Below are positions 17,035 through 25,011 of a DNA stretch of 64,000 nt, in pieces. Under the pieces are notes generated by a model. It was not told the DNA's origin, did not search any database, and saw nothing but the letters and a program-made list of their open reading frames with translations. Source of the stretch: Mycolicibacterium sp. CBMA 226 (GTDB taxonomy: Bacteria; Actinomycetota; Actinomycetes; Mycobacteriales; Mycobacteriaceae); NCBI RefSeq assembly GCF_009729075.1, contig NZ_VTGY01000025.1, positions 62,001 to 126,000 of the forward strand, in the 5' to 3' direction. The translations under genes and the position numbers were made by a program. The stretch's first letter is position 1, and every line of letters begins with the position of its first letter.

Positions 17035-18561
17035 TCAGCGTTCGTACAGTGACCGGACGGTGTCGATGGTGTCGGCCTCCTCGGGCCGCTTGTCGTCGCG
17101 GTAGCGCACCACGCGAGCGAACCGCAGCGCCATCTTGCCGGGGTATCGGCTCGAACCCTGCACGCCGTCGAACGCGATCTCGACGACCTGCTCGGGCCGC
17201 AGCCGGACCACGTAGCCGTCCATCGGGCCGTCGGCCAGTTCGGTGAACCATGCGGTCTGCCAGTCCAGCATCGCGTCGGTCATCCCCTTGAAGGTCTTTC
17301 CCAGCATCACGAAACCGCCGGTGGCCGGATCACGAGCGCCCAGATGGATATTGGACAGCTTGCCCGTGCGCCGCCCGGAACCCCACTCGACCGCAAGCAC
17401 CACCAAATCCAGGGTGTGTACGGGCTTGACCTTCAACCAGCCGGCACCACGACGCCCAGCCTCGTAGGGCGACGCGGGGTGCTTGGCCATCACGCCTTCG
17501 TGGCCGGCCGCCAGTGTCTCGTCGAGGAACTGCTGGGCGACAACCGAATCGGAGGTGACGCAGCGGCGTACGCGGAGGTCTTCGGGGACGACCTCGTCGA
17601 GCGCTCGCCGGCGGTGCTCCGCCGCCTGGTCGAGCAGATCGGTGCCGTCGCGGTGCAGGATGTCGAAAAAGAACACCGAAAGCGGTTGCGCCCCATCATC
17701 GGAGCGCTTGCCGATCCGGGAGGATGTCACCTGGAACCGCTCCGGACGGCCGTCGGGGCGCAGGGCCAGGGCCTCGGCATCGGCGATCAGGTTCGTCACG
17801 GGCAGAGCCAGCACCGCGCTCACCACATCGGGAACCCGGGTCGTGATGTCGTCCAGACTGCGGGTGTAAACCGACACCGCGCTGCCGGCTCGATGTACCT
17901 GCAGCCGAACTCCGTCCAGCTTCGTCTCGAATATCGCGGTGCCACCGAGCTTTTCGAGGGCGTCGCCGACCCCGGTCGCGGTCTGGGCCAGCATCGGACC
18001 CACGGGGCGGCCGACGGTGAGCGTGAAGCGCTGTAGGCCGTCAGCGCCGTCGGACATCGCCGCGGCCGCCACGGTGGCCAGGTTGCCGCCCAGCATCGCG
18101 GCGCGGCGCACGTCGGCGGCGGGGATACCGGCGGCCTTGGCCACCGCGTCGGCCATCACCCCGGCCAACGCGCCCTGGCGCAGCCCGCCGCTGAGCAGCC
18201 CACGGAGGAAGGCCTGCTCGCCCGCAGTGGCCGCTCCGAACAAATCGTGGAGCAACTGGGTGCGCGCGGCGCCCGAGCCCCGGCCCGCCACCGCCTTGAT
18301 GGCGGACAGCGTGGCGTCGGCCCCGACGACGGTCAGCGTCGGGTCGCCGTCGGCCGGCGGCGGCAGCGAGCGCAGCGCCGCCCAGCCGACGCCGATCTGC
18401 CGCTGCGGCAGCTCACCGGACAGCCAATCGACGACGATGGCGACGGTCGCCGGAGCATCGGCCGCGCTCCCGAGGAGGGCTGCTATGCGGGCGATCTTCG
18501 CGGACCGGGCAGACACCGCACCGACTTCGGCAGAGGCGGTGGCGACGTCGACGAGGAGCAC
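17035..18561 (-). CDS. ligB: ATP-dependent DNA ligase LigB
   Basis: The 508-residue protein is an ATP-dependent DNA ligase with an N-terminal DNA-binding domain, an adenylation domain whose lysine is K214 in ETKLDGVRLQ, and an OB-fold with the WLKVKP motif V. It matches mycobacterial LigB along its length, including the IGVGWAALRSLPPP stretch. It seals nicks in DNA; LigB is non-essential and its exact repair pathway is unsettled. The start is a GTG at 18561, as is common for this gene. Confidence 0.94.
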   Translation of the reverse strand: MLLVDVATASAEVGAVSARSAKIARIAALLGSAADAPATVAIVVDWLSGELPQRQIGVGWAALRSLPPPADGDPTLTVVGADATLSAIKAVAGRGSGAARTQLLHDLFGAATAGEQAFLRGLLSGGLRQGALAGVMADAVAKAAGIPAADVRRAAMLGGNLATVAAAAMSDGADGLQRFTLTVGRPVGPMLAQTATGVGDALEKLGGTAIFETKLDGVRLQVHRAGSAVSVYTRSLDDITTRVPDVVSAVLALPVTNLIADAEALALRPDGRPERFQVTSSRIGKRSDDGAQPLSVFFFDILHRDGTDLLDQAAEHRRRALDEVVPEDLRVRRCVTSDSVVAQQFLDETLAAGHEGVMAKHPASPYEAGRRGAGWLKVKPVHTLDLVVLAVEWGSGRRTGKLSNIHLGARDPATGGFVMLGKTFKGMTDAMLDWQTAWFTELADGPMDGYVVRLRPEQVVEIAFDGVQGSSRYPGKMALRFARVVRYRDDKRPEEADTIDTVRSLYER

Positions 18562-18593
18562 GAGCCCAGCTTGGCATGGGGCACCGACAATGT

Positions 18594-18956
18594 TCAGCGG
18601 GTACCGAGAAGCTCACATAGTACGGCGACTTCGGCCTCGACCTGTGCCGCGCGGGCGTCTTGGCCGACCGTCCGTAGTTGTCCGGCCGCGGCTCGACGTT
18701 CGTCGGCCTGGGTTCCGATCAGCTCCCGGATCTGGTCCTCGGTGAGGCGCCGGCGGGCGACCTCGGCGGCGCCGAGACCGGATGCGCTGTCGGCGATCGC
18801 GCCGGCGCGCGGCAGGGGCACGTCCGGGGTCTCGGCATCGTCGATGGCACTGAGTGCGCTGCGGAGCGCTGCCGTCGAGATGTCGTCCCGCGCCTTGCGC
18901 GCCGCGATCAGACGGGCCCGGAGGTCGGTGCGCCACTGGTGGGCGGGTTCGGTCAT
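18594..18956 (-). CDS. GatB/YqeY-domain protein
   Basis: The 120-residue protein has the helical YqeY layout (LRARLIAARKARD near the start, LTEDQIRELI in the middle), related to the tRNA-binding tail domain of GatB. It lies 32 bases upstream of ligB in the same direction and may be cotranscribed. Its role outside amidotransferase complexes is not known. Confidence 0.78.
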   Translation of the reverse strand: MTEPAHQWRTDLRARLIAARKARDDISTAALRSALSAIDDAETPDVPLPRAGAIADSASGLGAAEVARRRLTEDQIRELIGTQADERRAAAGQLRTVGQDARAAQVEAEVAVLCELLGTR

Positions 18957-19006
18957 CCGGACACCGTAGTGACGTGGATCCGCCTCGCCAAGCGAATATT
19001 TCGGAC

Positions 19007-20545
19007 TCAGGCGACGGTGAAGGACACCGAGTGCCAGCCCGTGGCGCCGTCGGGGACGGCGCCGGCCACCTCAGCGGTCTGCAGCGCGCCGGTGCCGTCG
19101 GTGGCGCGGACGGTGATGGTGTGGCGTCCGGGCTGGTCTGCGTGCCAGGTGTAACTCCACAGCCGCCAGGTGTCATCGGAATACGCGGCGCCGAGCGTCG
19201 CGGGCCGCCACGGACCGTCGTCGATGCGGACCTCCACCGTGCGGATCCCGCGGTGCTGTGCCCATGCGACGCCGCCGAACGTCGCGGTACCCATCGGCAC
19301 GGCGGACCCGGCGCGCGGCACGTCGATGCGTGACTCGGTCTTGATCGGGCCGTGGGCCGACCAGCCCAGCCGCGTCCAATAGGCCTGGGCCCGATCGAAT
19401 CTGGTGAGTTCGAGGTCGACGAGCCACTTGGTCGCCGAGACGTAACCGTACAAGCCGGGCACCACCAGCCGCGCCGGGTAGCCGTGTTCGGTCGGCAGCG
19501 GTTCGCCGTTCATGGCGACGGCGAGCAACGCGTCGCGGTTGTCGGTCAGTGCCTCGACGGGCGTGCCCGCGGTGAACCCGTCGATGGACTTCGACAACAC
19601 CATGTCGGCGTCGGAGTGGACGCCGGCCCGCGCCAGCAGGTCGCGCACCCGGTAGCCGGTCCAGGTGGCGTTCGATATCAGGTTGCCGCCCACGGGGTTT
19701 GACACGCAGGTGAGCGTGACGACCTTGTCGATCGCCTCGAACTGGGTCAACTCGTCGAAGCGGAAGGTGACCTCGCGGTCGACCATCCCGTGGATCCGCA
19801 GCCGCCAGTCCTGCCGCTGCACCTGCGGGACCGACAGTGCGGTATCGATGCGGTAGAAGTCGGCGGTCGGCGTGATGAACGGCGGCAGGTCCACGCCGGC
19901 GGGCTGCACCTCGGGCGGTATCGGCGGGCCAGGGATTTTGGGGGCCGGCGGGGTGTACGCGCTGCGGTCGCCTGAGACCGACGACGCGGCGCGGCCCAGC
20001 ACCGTTCCGACGACCCCGGCGAGCGTGCCGGCGGCCAAGAAGCCCAACGCCGCCAGCGACCGGCGCCGGCCGGGGTCGGCGGCGGCATCGGTGTCTGCGG
20101 CTGATTCCGGGGTCGGGGGACCGAGACGATCGGAGACCAGCAGTCGCAGGACCGCGATGCCCGCGGCGGCGCCGGCGAGCGACGGGATGACGTCGACCGG
20201 GCGGGCGCCGGTACGGGACAGCACTGCGGCGCCGCCCAGCACCCCGGCCAGCCCCAGCGCGATGCTGCCGAGCTTTCGGTCCTCGAATTGTGCGGCCACC
20301 ATGGCGACGACCGCGATTACCGCGAGTACTGCCACGGTGAGGAAGAGCTTGTCGTTGGTGGCAAAGGTCTGAATCGCCCATTCTTTGACCGGTCCCGGCG
20401 TCAGGTCGATGACCACCGACCCGACCGCGGTGCGGGAATCGGCGTGCGGCCCAAGTGGAATCGCGAGGAGCGCGGCCACACCCAGCGCGACGGCCGCGGC
20501 GGCCAGGCCGGCCAGCGAGCGGTGCGGATCGAGTCGATGTGCCAC
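19007..20545 (-). CDS. Membrane-anchored molybdopterin oxidoreductase (sulfite-oxidase family, Rv0218-like)
   Basis: The 512-residue protein starts with several transmembrane helices (about residues 10-180). A sulfite-oxidase-type molybdopterin domain follows (about 200-390), with the candidate molybdenum-ligand cysteine in LTCVSNPVGG. It ends with a Mo-cofactor dimerisation domain. The architecture matches mycobacterial Rv0218-type proteins. The catalytic part is predicted to face the periplasm. The electron donor and substrate are unknown, so no sulfite-oxidising activity should be assumed. Confidence 0.85.
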   Translation of the reverse strand: MAHRLDPHRSLAGLAAAAVALGVAALLAIPLGPHADSRTAVGSVVIDLTPGPVKEWAIQTFATNDKLFLTVAVLAVIAVVAMVAAQFEDRKLGSIALGLAGVLGGAAVLSRTGARPVDVIPSLAGAAAGIAVLRLLVSDRLGPPTPESAADTDAAADPGRRRSLAALGFLAAGTLAGVVGTVLGRAASSVSGDRSAYTPPAPKIPGPPIPPEVQPAGVDLPPFITPTADFYRIDTALSVPQVQRQDWRLRIHGMVDREVTFRFDELTQFEAIDKVVTLTCVSNPVGGNLISNATWTGYRVRDLLARAGVHSDADMVLSKSIDGFTAGTPVEALTDNRDALLAVAMNGEPLPTEHGYPARLVVPGLYGYVSATKWLVDLELTRFDRAQAYWTRLGWSAHGPIKTESRIDVPRAGSAVPMGTATFGGVAWAQHRGIRTVEVRIDDGPWRPATLGAAYSDDTWRLWSYTWHADQPGRHTITVRATDGTGALQTAEVAGAVPDGATGWHSVSFTVA

Positions 20546-20646
20546 ACCGCCACAGTACGGCGGCGCCGGTGCACCGGTCCCAAATAGAAACGGATCGTAA
20601 GAATTGGCCGCCCGTCCGGCGGACCGCGGGCCAGAATCACTGCATC

Positions 20647-21699
20647 ATGCAGCCGACTTTGACCGACCATGACCGAGAAGTTGTCCAGGACTGGATCCGC
20701 GCCCAGGGTTTGGGTGAGCGCCTCAACGACGTCGAGCCGCTGACCGGCGGCACCCAGAACATCGTGGTGCGGTTGCAGATCGACGGTCGGCCTGCGGTGC
20801 TGCGCCGCCCGCCGCTGCATCCACGGCCGACCAGCGACAAGACGATGCAGCGTGAGATCGCGGTACTGCGGACGCTGGCCGGAACGTCGGTGCCGCATCC
20901 GGCCTTCATCGCCGGCTGTGAGGACCCGTCGGTGCTCGGCGTCGTCTTCTACCTGATGGCCGAGGTCGACGGCTTCAATCCTGGCGAGGAATTGTCACCT
21001 GCCTACGCCGCCGACGCCGGCCTGCGGCACGACGTCGGGCTCTCGTACGCGGCGAGTCTGGCGCAGCTCGGCAATGTCGCCTGGGAGGGCAGCCCGCTGG
21101 CGGCCATCCGCAAGCCCGGATCCTTTGTGGCACGGCAGGTTCCGCAGTTCGTGGGACTGCTGCAGAGTTATCGGCATGACCACTACGACCCCGAGTCGCT
21201 GGACGGGGTTGCACAGCTGGCGACGTGGCTGACCGACAACCGGCCACCCGATGGCGAGCCCGGCATCATGCACGGCGACTGCCACCTGAACAACGTCATG
21301 TTGCGCCACGACCGGCCGGAACTCGCGGCGTTCGTCGACTGGGAGATGTGCACCATCGGCGATCCGCTGCTGGACCTCGGCTGGATGATGGTGTGCTGGC
21401 CGACCGCGCCCAATGCCATCGTTGTCGGCGCCGCGCTGGCCGAGGCCGGTGGGCTGGCCGGGCGTGAGGAATTGCTGGACGCCTACCTCGCCGCCGGCGG
21501 CCGGCCCACCGAGCATCTTGACTGGTACATCGCGATGGCGTGCTTCAAGCTGGGCATCGTCATCGAAGGCACGTGGTCGAGGTTCCTGGCGGGCCTGGCC
21601 GACCGGGAGGCGGGGGAGAAGCTGCATGCCTCCGCCACGGAGCTGATCCAACTGGGGGTGCGGGTTGCCAAGGGCGGCAACCCGTTTGCCTATCGGTAG
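20647..21699 (+). CDS. APH-fold phosphotransferase family protein
   Basis: The 350-residue protein has the aminoglycoside phosphotransferase fold: an N-lobe with LTGGTQNIVVRLQIDGR, the catalytic loop GIMHGDCHLNNVM and the metal-binding FVDWEMCTIGDPLLDLGW. In mycobacteria this subfamily accompanies acyl-CoA metabolism genes (the family also forms the N-terminal domain of ACAD10/11-type proteins) and is unlikely to be an antibiotic resistance enzyme. No ribosome binding site is seen before the ATG at 20647, so the mRNA may be leaderless. Its 3' end overlaps the convergent TSUP gene by 10 bases. Confidence 0.85.
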   Translation: MQPTLTDHDREVVQDWIRAQGLGERLNDVEPLTGGTQNIVVRLQIDGRPAVLRRPPLHPRPTSDKTMQREIAVLRTLAGTSVPHPAFIAGCEDPSVLGVVFYLMAEVDGFNPGEELSPAYAADAGLRHDVGLSYAASLAQLGNVAWEGSPLAAIRKPGSFVARQVPQFVGLLQSYRHDHYDPESLDGVAQLATWLTDNRPPDGEPGIMHGDCHLNNVMLRHDRPELAAFVDWEMCTIGDPLLDLGWMMVCWPTAPNAIVVGAALAEAGGLAGREELLDAYLAAGGRPTEHLDWYIAMACFKLGIVIEGTWSRFLAGLADREAGEKLHASATELIQLGVRVAKGGNPFAYR

Positions 21700-22439
21700 G
21701 TGTCCCAGCCCAGTTTGACGGCCAGTGCCACGCCGGCCACCGCGATGGTCAACCGCAGCGGGGTGGCCGGGGTGTGCCGCACCACGACCGGTCCCAGCCG
21801 CGAGCCCACCAGGCACCCGATGCCCAGTGGGACCACCGCAATCCAGTTCACCGGCGCGAGCGCGATGAAGCCCACGGCGGCAACCCCATTGGCCACACCG
21901 AGGATGACGTTCTTGGCGGCGTTGGCGTGGGCCATCGACTCGCTGCCGCTGTGCAGCAGCAGGGCGAGCAGTACCACGCCGGCCGCAGCGCCGAAATAGC
22001 CTCCGTACAAACAGATCGCGAAGATCGCGACGGTGGTCAGCGCCGCCCGGGCCCGGCCGGGTTCGGTGTCGGCGCCGCGGCGTTGCGGTATGGCGATGGT
22101 GACCGAGGACAGGCCGAGCAGTATCGGGACCACCACCTCGAATCCCTCGGCGGGAAGGGCCAACAGCAGCGCGGCCCCGACTGCGCCGCCGAGTACGGCG
22201 GCCGGCAGCACGCGGCGCAGCCACGGGCCCATGCCCTCGAGTTCGGGCAGCGAACCCCAGACCGATCCGATGGTGTTGAAGGTCAACGCGACGGTGTTGG
22301 TCACGTTCGCCGCCACGGGCGGCAGCCCGGCCATCAGCAGGGCCGGATATGTCGCTACGGATGCCAGCCCGGCGATACTCCCGGTCAGGCCGCCTGCGAT
22401 GCCGGCAGCGAGCAGAAGTAGTGCGTGCTGCCAGCTCAT
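21690..22439 (-). CDS. TSUP / TauE-SafE family membrane transporter
   Basis: The 249-residue protein has about eight hydrophobic helices and the family's N-terminal GGLTGSIAGLASVATYPALL segment with an internal LYGGYFGAAAGV repeat. TSUP proteins export or import organosulfur compounds and small carboxylates. The start at 22439 is the first methionine of the hydrophobic core; a longer frame upstream is low-complexity. Nothing nearby points to the substrate. Confidence 0.85.
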   Translation of the reverse strand: MSWQHALLLLAAGIAGGLTGSIAGLASVATYPALLMAGLPPVAANVTNTVALTFNTIGSVWGSLPELEGMGPWLRRVLPAAVLGGAVGAALLLALPAEGFEVVVPILLGLSSVTIAIPQRRGADTEPGRARAALTTVAIFAICLYGGYFGAAAGVVLLALLLHSGSESMAHANAAKNVILGVANGVAAVGFIALAPVNWIAVVPLGIGCLVGSRLGPVVVRHTPATPLRLTIAVAGVALAVKLGWDTYR

Positions 22440-22545
22440 CGGGGCACACCCTACAACCCGGCGATTTGTGCACGAAAATCCGCGTTGACCGCGGGAAATC
22501 GTGCACGAAACGCGCAGGTAACTGTCGTCCGATAGAAACGTCTGC
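22440..22545. promoter_or_regulatory. Divergent promoter region with two GTGCACGAAA direct repeats
   Basis: GTGCACGAAA occurs at 22468-22477 and again at 22501-22510, 33 bases apart (about three helical turns), flanking a CCGCG/CGCGG inverted pair around a TTGAC. This symmetrical spacing suggests a regulator bound at two sites between the TSUP and nucleotidyltransferase genes. The binding protein is unknown. Confidence 0.4.
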
Positions 22546-23553
22546 ATGTCCTCCGCTGATTTTGGCGTCGACGCCGCCCTCGCCGTGATCCATGCGGCGG
22601 ACGGCGAGACCGCGCTGCGTACGGGCATCGAACAGGGCCTGCAGGCGGTGCGGGCTGCGGCGCGCGCCTCGGCACCGGCCGGTGATGTCGCGGCCGCGTG
22701 GTCGGAGGTGCTGCGTGCTGCGGTCGCGGCGGCGGTGCGGCTGACGCCGGTCAGCCGGCCGTGGTCGTGGTTCGTCTCGGGCAGCGTCGCGCGCGGCGAG
22801 GCGATTGCGGGCTCGGACGTCGAGACGCTCGTCATGCTCGAGGACGATGGCGACCGGGACGAGGCGCTGGCGGCGGCGGCCGCGGTGCATGCCGTGTTGG
22901 AACGGTGCGGGGTGCGCGCCGACGCCAATGGGGTGCTGGCCAGCCGCCCCCGGTTCTGCCGGTCGGCGCGTGCCTGGTCGGACGGCATCGCGCGGTGGAC
23001 GGCTGATCCGCGTCAGGACCGCGGCGTGGTGATGACCGGTGTGCTGGCCGATTCCCGTGCCGTCCAGCCGCCTGACGACGGCGTGGCCGAGGACCTCCTA
23101 CGCGCGCAGGTGGTGCGTGCCGCCGTCGCCAACTACCCGGCGCGTCAGTACCTGCTGCAGGACGCCACCACGTTCCGGGCGACGTTTCCCTCCCGGTTGC
23201 GCATGCTAGCCAATCAGTCCGACGCCGTCGACCTCAAACTGGCGGCGATCGATCCGCTGGTGAAGATCGCGCGGTGGGCCGCGGTGTCGGCGGGTGCCAC
23301 GGTGCTGTCGACACCGAGCCGGCTCGACGCCTCCGGTACCGCGAATGTGCTTGACGGCGACGATGTTTCGACTCTGCGCGACTGTTTCGCGGCGCTACTG
23401 AGATTTCGGTGGATGTCGAGGTCCGGCGGCGATCAGGTGATGCTGTCGGAACTGGCGCCACAGGAGCGGGCCATGCTGCGCAGTGTGGCCCGCGAGGTGG
23501 CCGGCATCAGCCGCAAGCTGACCTATCTCGCGTCGACGTCGGCGTTCCGCTGA
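22546..23553 (+). CDS. DUF294-type nucleotidyltransferase
   Basis: The 335-residue protein has a nucleotidyltransferase active-site pattern, GSVARGEAIAGSDVE (residues 79-93), supplying the GS, R/E and acidic pair of this fold, followed by a helical C-terminal domain of DUF294_C type. Relatives (GlnD-like and signalling nucleotidyltransferases) usually also carry CBS or cNMP domains, which are absent here. Its stop codon overlaps the ATG of the Fic gene (TGATG at 23551-23555), so the two proteins are made together. The target is unknown. Confidence 0.78.
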   Translation: MSSADFGVDAALAVIHAADGETALRTGIEQGLQAVRAAARASAPAGDVAAAWSEVLRAAVAAAVRLTPVSRPWSWFVSGSVARGEAIAGSDVETLVMLEDDGDRDEALAAAAAVHAVLERCGVRADANGVLASRPRFCRSARAWSDGIARWTADPRQDRGVVMTGVLADSRAVQPPDDGVAEDLLRAQVVRAAVANYPARQYLLQDATTFRATFPSRLRMLANQSDAVDLKLAAIDPLVKIARWAAVSAGATVLSTPSRLDASGTANVLDGDDVSTLRDCFAALLRFRWMSRSGGDQVMLSELAPQERAMLRSVAREVAGISRKLTYLASTSAFR

Positions 23554-24356
23554 TGACGGCAGAGACGACGACGACTGCGCTCGCGGCACATCGGGCAGTG
23601 CAGCAGACGCTCGCCGCGCAGCGCATCGAGGGCTGGGCGCCGCAGCCGGCGCACATCGTCGAACTGGGTGCGCTGGCGTCCGGTGTCCTGGATTTCGACG
23701 ACTACCTCGCGCGGTGCCGGGACGAGTACCCGCCGGCGCCGGGCCGTCGCCGGCTGCTGCGGCGCCGGGCGCCGTATCTGATCCCCGGAACATCGGTGCT
23801 GCGCAACAAGTTCGGGATTCAGCACGGACCGGATCTGGCGGCAGTGGAATTTCGGGTGACGGCGGGCCGAATGGTGCTGTGGCACTGCCGACAATCCGCG
23901 GCGGAGGCGGAGATCGACATCCGCGCTCTGCACCGGGAGCTGTTCGCCGACGTGTACGAGTGGGCGGGGGAGTTGCGAACCGTCGACATCCGCCGCGGAG
24001 ATTCGGCCTTCACCTGGCAGGTTGACGTAGCTGCCGGGTTGGCGGAAATCCATTCCGCCGCAACGGCATTGGCGGACATCGGAACCGGGCTCGACAACCC
24101 GAGGCTGGCCTGGGAACTGGCCCGGCTGTACGCCCGGTACAACCAGATTCATCCGTTCCGGGAAGGCAACGGGCGCACCGGGATGCTGCTGCTGCACGCA
24201 CTCGCCGGCCGGTGCGGGCGGCAACTGGACTTCACCGGTATCACTCGTGCCGACTGGTATTCCGCGGCGCGGGACAGCACGCCGTTGCACCGGGACGGGC
24301 GTGCCGGCCACCGGCCGTTTCTGTGGTTGCTGGGCCGCGCGGTGAAATCGTCTTGA
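23553..24356 (+). CDS. Fic-domain protein with fused VbhA-like N-terminal segment
   Basis: The 267-residue protein carries a Fic core (about residues 75-215) with the motif HPFREGNGRTGM at 200-211. Fic enzymes transfer AMP or other phosphate groups to proteins. The motif normally ends in arginine; here residue 211 is methionine. Residues 10-58 (LAAQRIEGWAPQP and following helix) resemble the small VbhA-type antitoxin that blocks Fic enzymes with an S/T-x3-E-G motif; here E26-G27 are kept but the S/T position is alanine (A22). The start is fixed by overlap with the upstream nucleotidyltransferase stop codon. Activity may be altered or lost. Confidence 0.8.
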   Translation: MTAETTTTALAAHRAVQQTLAAQRIEGWAPQPAHIVELGALASGVLDFDDYLARCRDEYPPAPGRRRLLRRRAPYLIPGTSVLRNKFGIQHGPDLAAVEFRVTAGRMVLWHCRQSAAEAEIDIRALHRELFADVYEWAGELRTVDIRRGDSAFTWQVDVAAGLAEIHSAATALADIGTGLDNPRLAWELARLYARYNQIHPFREGNGRTGMLLLHALAGRCGRQLDFTGITRADWYSAARDSTPLHRDGRAGHRPFLWLLGRAVKSS

Positions 24357-24382
24357 CCCGAGGCGTGGTGGCGGACTAACCT
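24353..24382 (+). promoter_or_regulatory. Promoter of the leucine/valine leader and LeuA-domain gene
   Basis: TTGACC (24353-24358) and TAACCT (24377-24382) are spaced 18 bases apart, a good housekeeping-sigma promoter. The -35 overlaps the Fic stop codon. Transcription would begin close to the ATG at 24391, making the leader peptide mRNA leaderless. Confidence 0.65.
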
Positions 24383-24390
24383 CGGCGACC

Positions 24391-24435
24391 ATGCTTCACA
24401 TGCTCGTAGTAGCCAGTACCCACAGCGGGGTCTGA
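24391..24435 (+). CDS. Branched-chain amino acid leader peptide (attenuator)
   Basis: A 14-codon frame encodes MLHMLVVASTHSGV, with two Leu and three Val codons. The tandem GTA-GTA (24406-24411) is a rare codon choice in this GC-rich genome and lies inside the 5' arm of the following hairpin. It starts 8 bases after a -10 element with no ribosome binding site, so it is probably translated from a leaderless mRNA. The composition and position match leader peptides that sense charged leucine/valine tRNA. Confidence 0.6.
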   Translation: MLHMLVVASTHSGV

Positions 24436-24508
24436 TCCTGACCGACCCCTCGCTGTGGGTCGGACGCTACTACCTGTCGGTCACTCCTTTCGAGCAGAAA
24501 AGACCGAC
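24406..24508 (+). promoter_or_regulatory. BCAA attenuator: long hairpin plus start-codon-sequestering hairpin
   Basis: Hairpin 1 pairs GTAGTAGC (24406-24413) with GCTACTAC (24466-24473), and 24418-24430 with 24446-24460 inside it. Hairpin 2 pairs GTCGGTC (24476-24482) with GACCGAC (24502-24508), which ends two bases before the ATG at 24511 and encloses its ribosome binding region. A second GACCGAC (24440-24446) in the loop of hairpin 1 can pair with the same GTCGGTC, giving a mutually exclusive fold that frees the start. No U-run follows, so control is more likely at translation (or by Rho) than by an intrinsic terminator. Confidence 0.6.
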
Positions 24509-24510
24509 GC

Positions 24511-24993
24511 ATGTTCACCTCCACCGCCATCTCCACCACGTCACGTTTCGCGGACCTGTTCGATCGCCCGCTGCCGCGTGACCTGCGCGAACACGCCGAG
24601 ACCATGTGTCACGACACGTTCGTCGACCGCTACGGCCACCAGCGTGGGCCGGTCCGTCTGGGCAGTTGGGACACCGCGGGCGACGACGACCGGCGCCGTG
24701 GCGTCACCGCTGCGCGCCACTACCGCGCCAGCATCGCCGTCGGCGATCGCATCGCGACCTCCACGGCTGCCGCGACGGGTCCCCTCGCCGCCCTCACCGC
24801 CATGCTGCACGAGCGCGGCATGGCCGTCGAGATGATCAAGTTCCATCAGCTGCCCGCCGTTGGCGGCGGCATCGCAACCTTCATCCACGGCACCGACGGC
24901 GTGCGCGCGGAGTGGGCCTTGGGCTGGGCCCGGGACCCGGTCCAGTCGGCGCTACGGGCGATGATCGCCTGCGCCAACCGGCTGCACGCCTAG
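24511..24993 (+). CDS. Stand-alone LeuA regulatory (dimerisation) domain protein
   Basis: The 160-residue protein matches only the C-terminal allosteric domain of 2-isopropylmalate synthase: two alpha/beta repeats, with GPLAALTAMLHERGMAV, VGGGIATFIHG and a terminal AMIACANRLHA. The TIM-barrel catalytic domain is absent. This domain normally binds leucine for feedback inhibition, so the protein may be a leucine sensor or a partner of the full LeuA encoded elsewhere. The upstream leader suggests expression is adjusted to branched-chain amino acid supply. Confidence 0.78.
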   Translation: MFTSTAISTTSRFADLFDRPLPRDLREHAETMCHDTFVDRYGHQRGPVRLGSWDTAGDDDRRRGVTAARHYRASIAVGDRIATSTAAATGPLAALTAMLHERGMAVEMIKFHQLPAVGGGIATFIHGTDGVRAEWALGWARDPVQSALRAMIACANRLHA

Positions 24994-25011
24994 TCCCGTT
25001 TCGGCCGGCGA

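Noticed and set aside
20647..21699. Aminoglycoside resistance phosphotransferase
   Set aside because: The fold matches, but this subfamily in mycobacteria belongs with acyl-CoA metabolism genes and shows no resistance-gene context.
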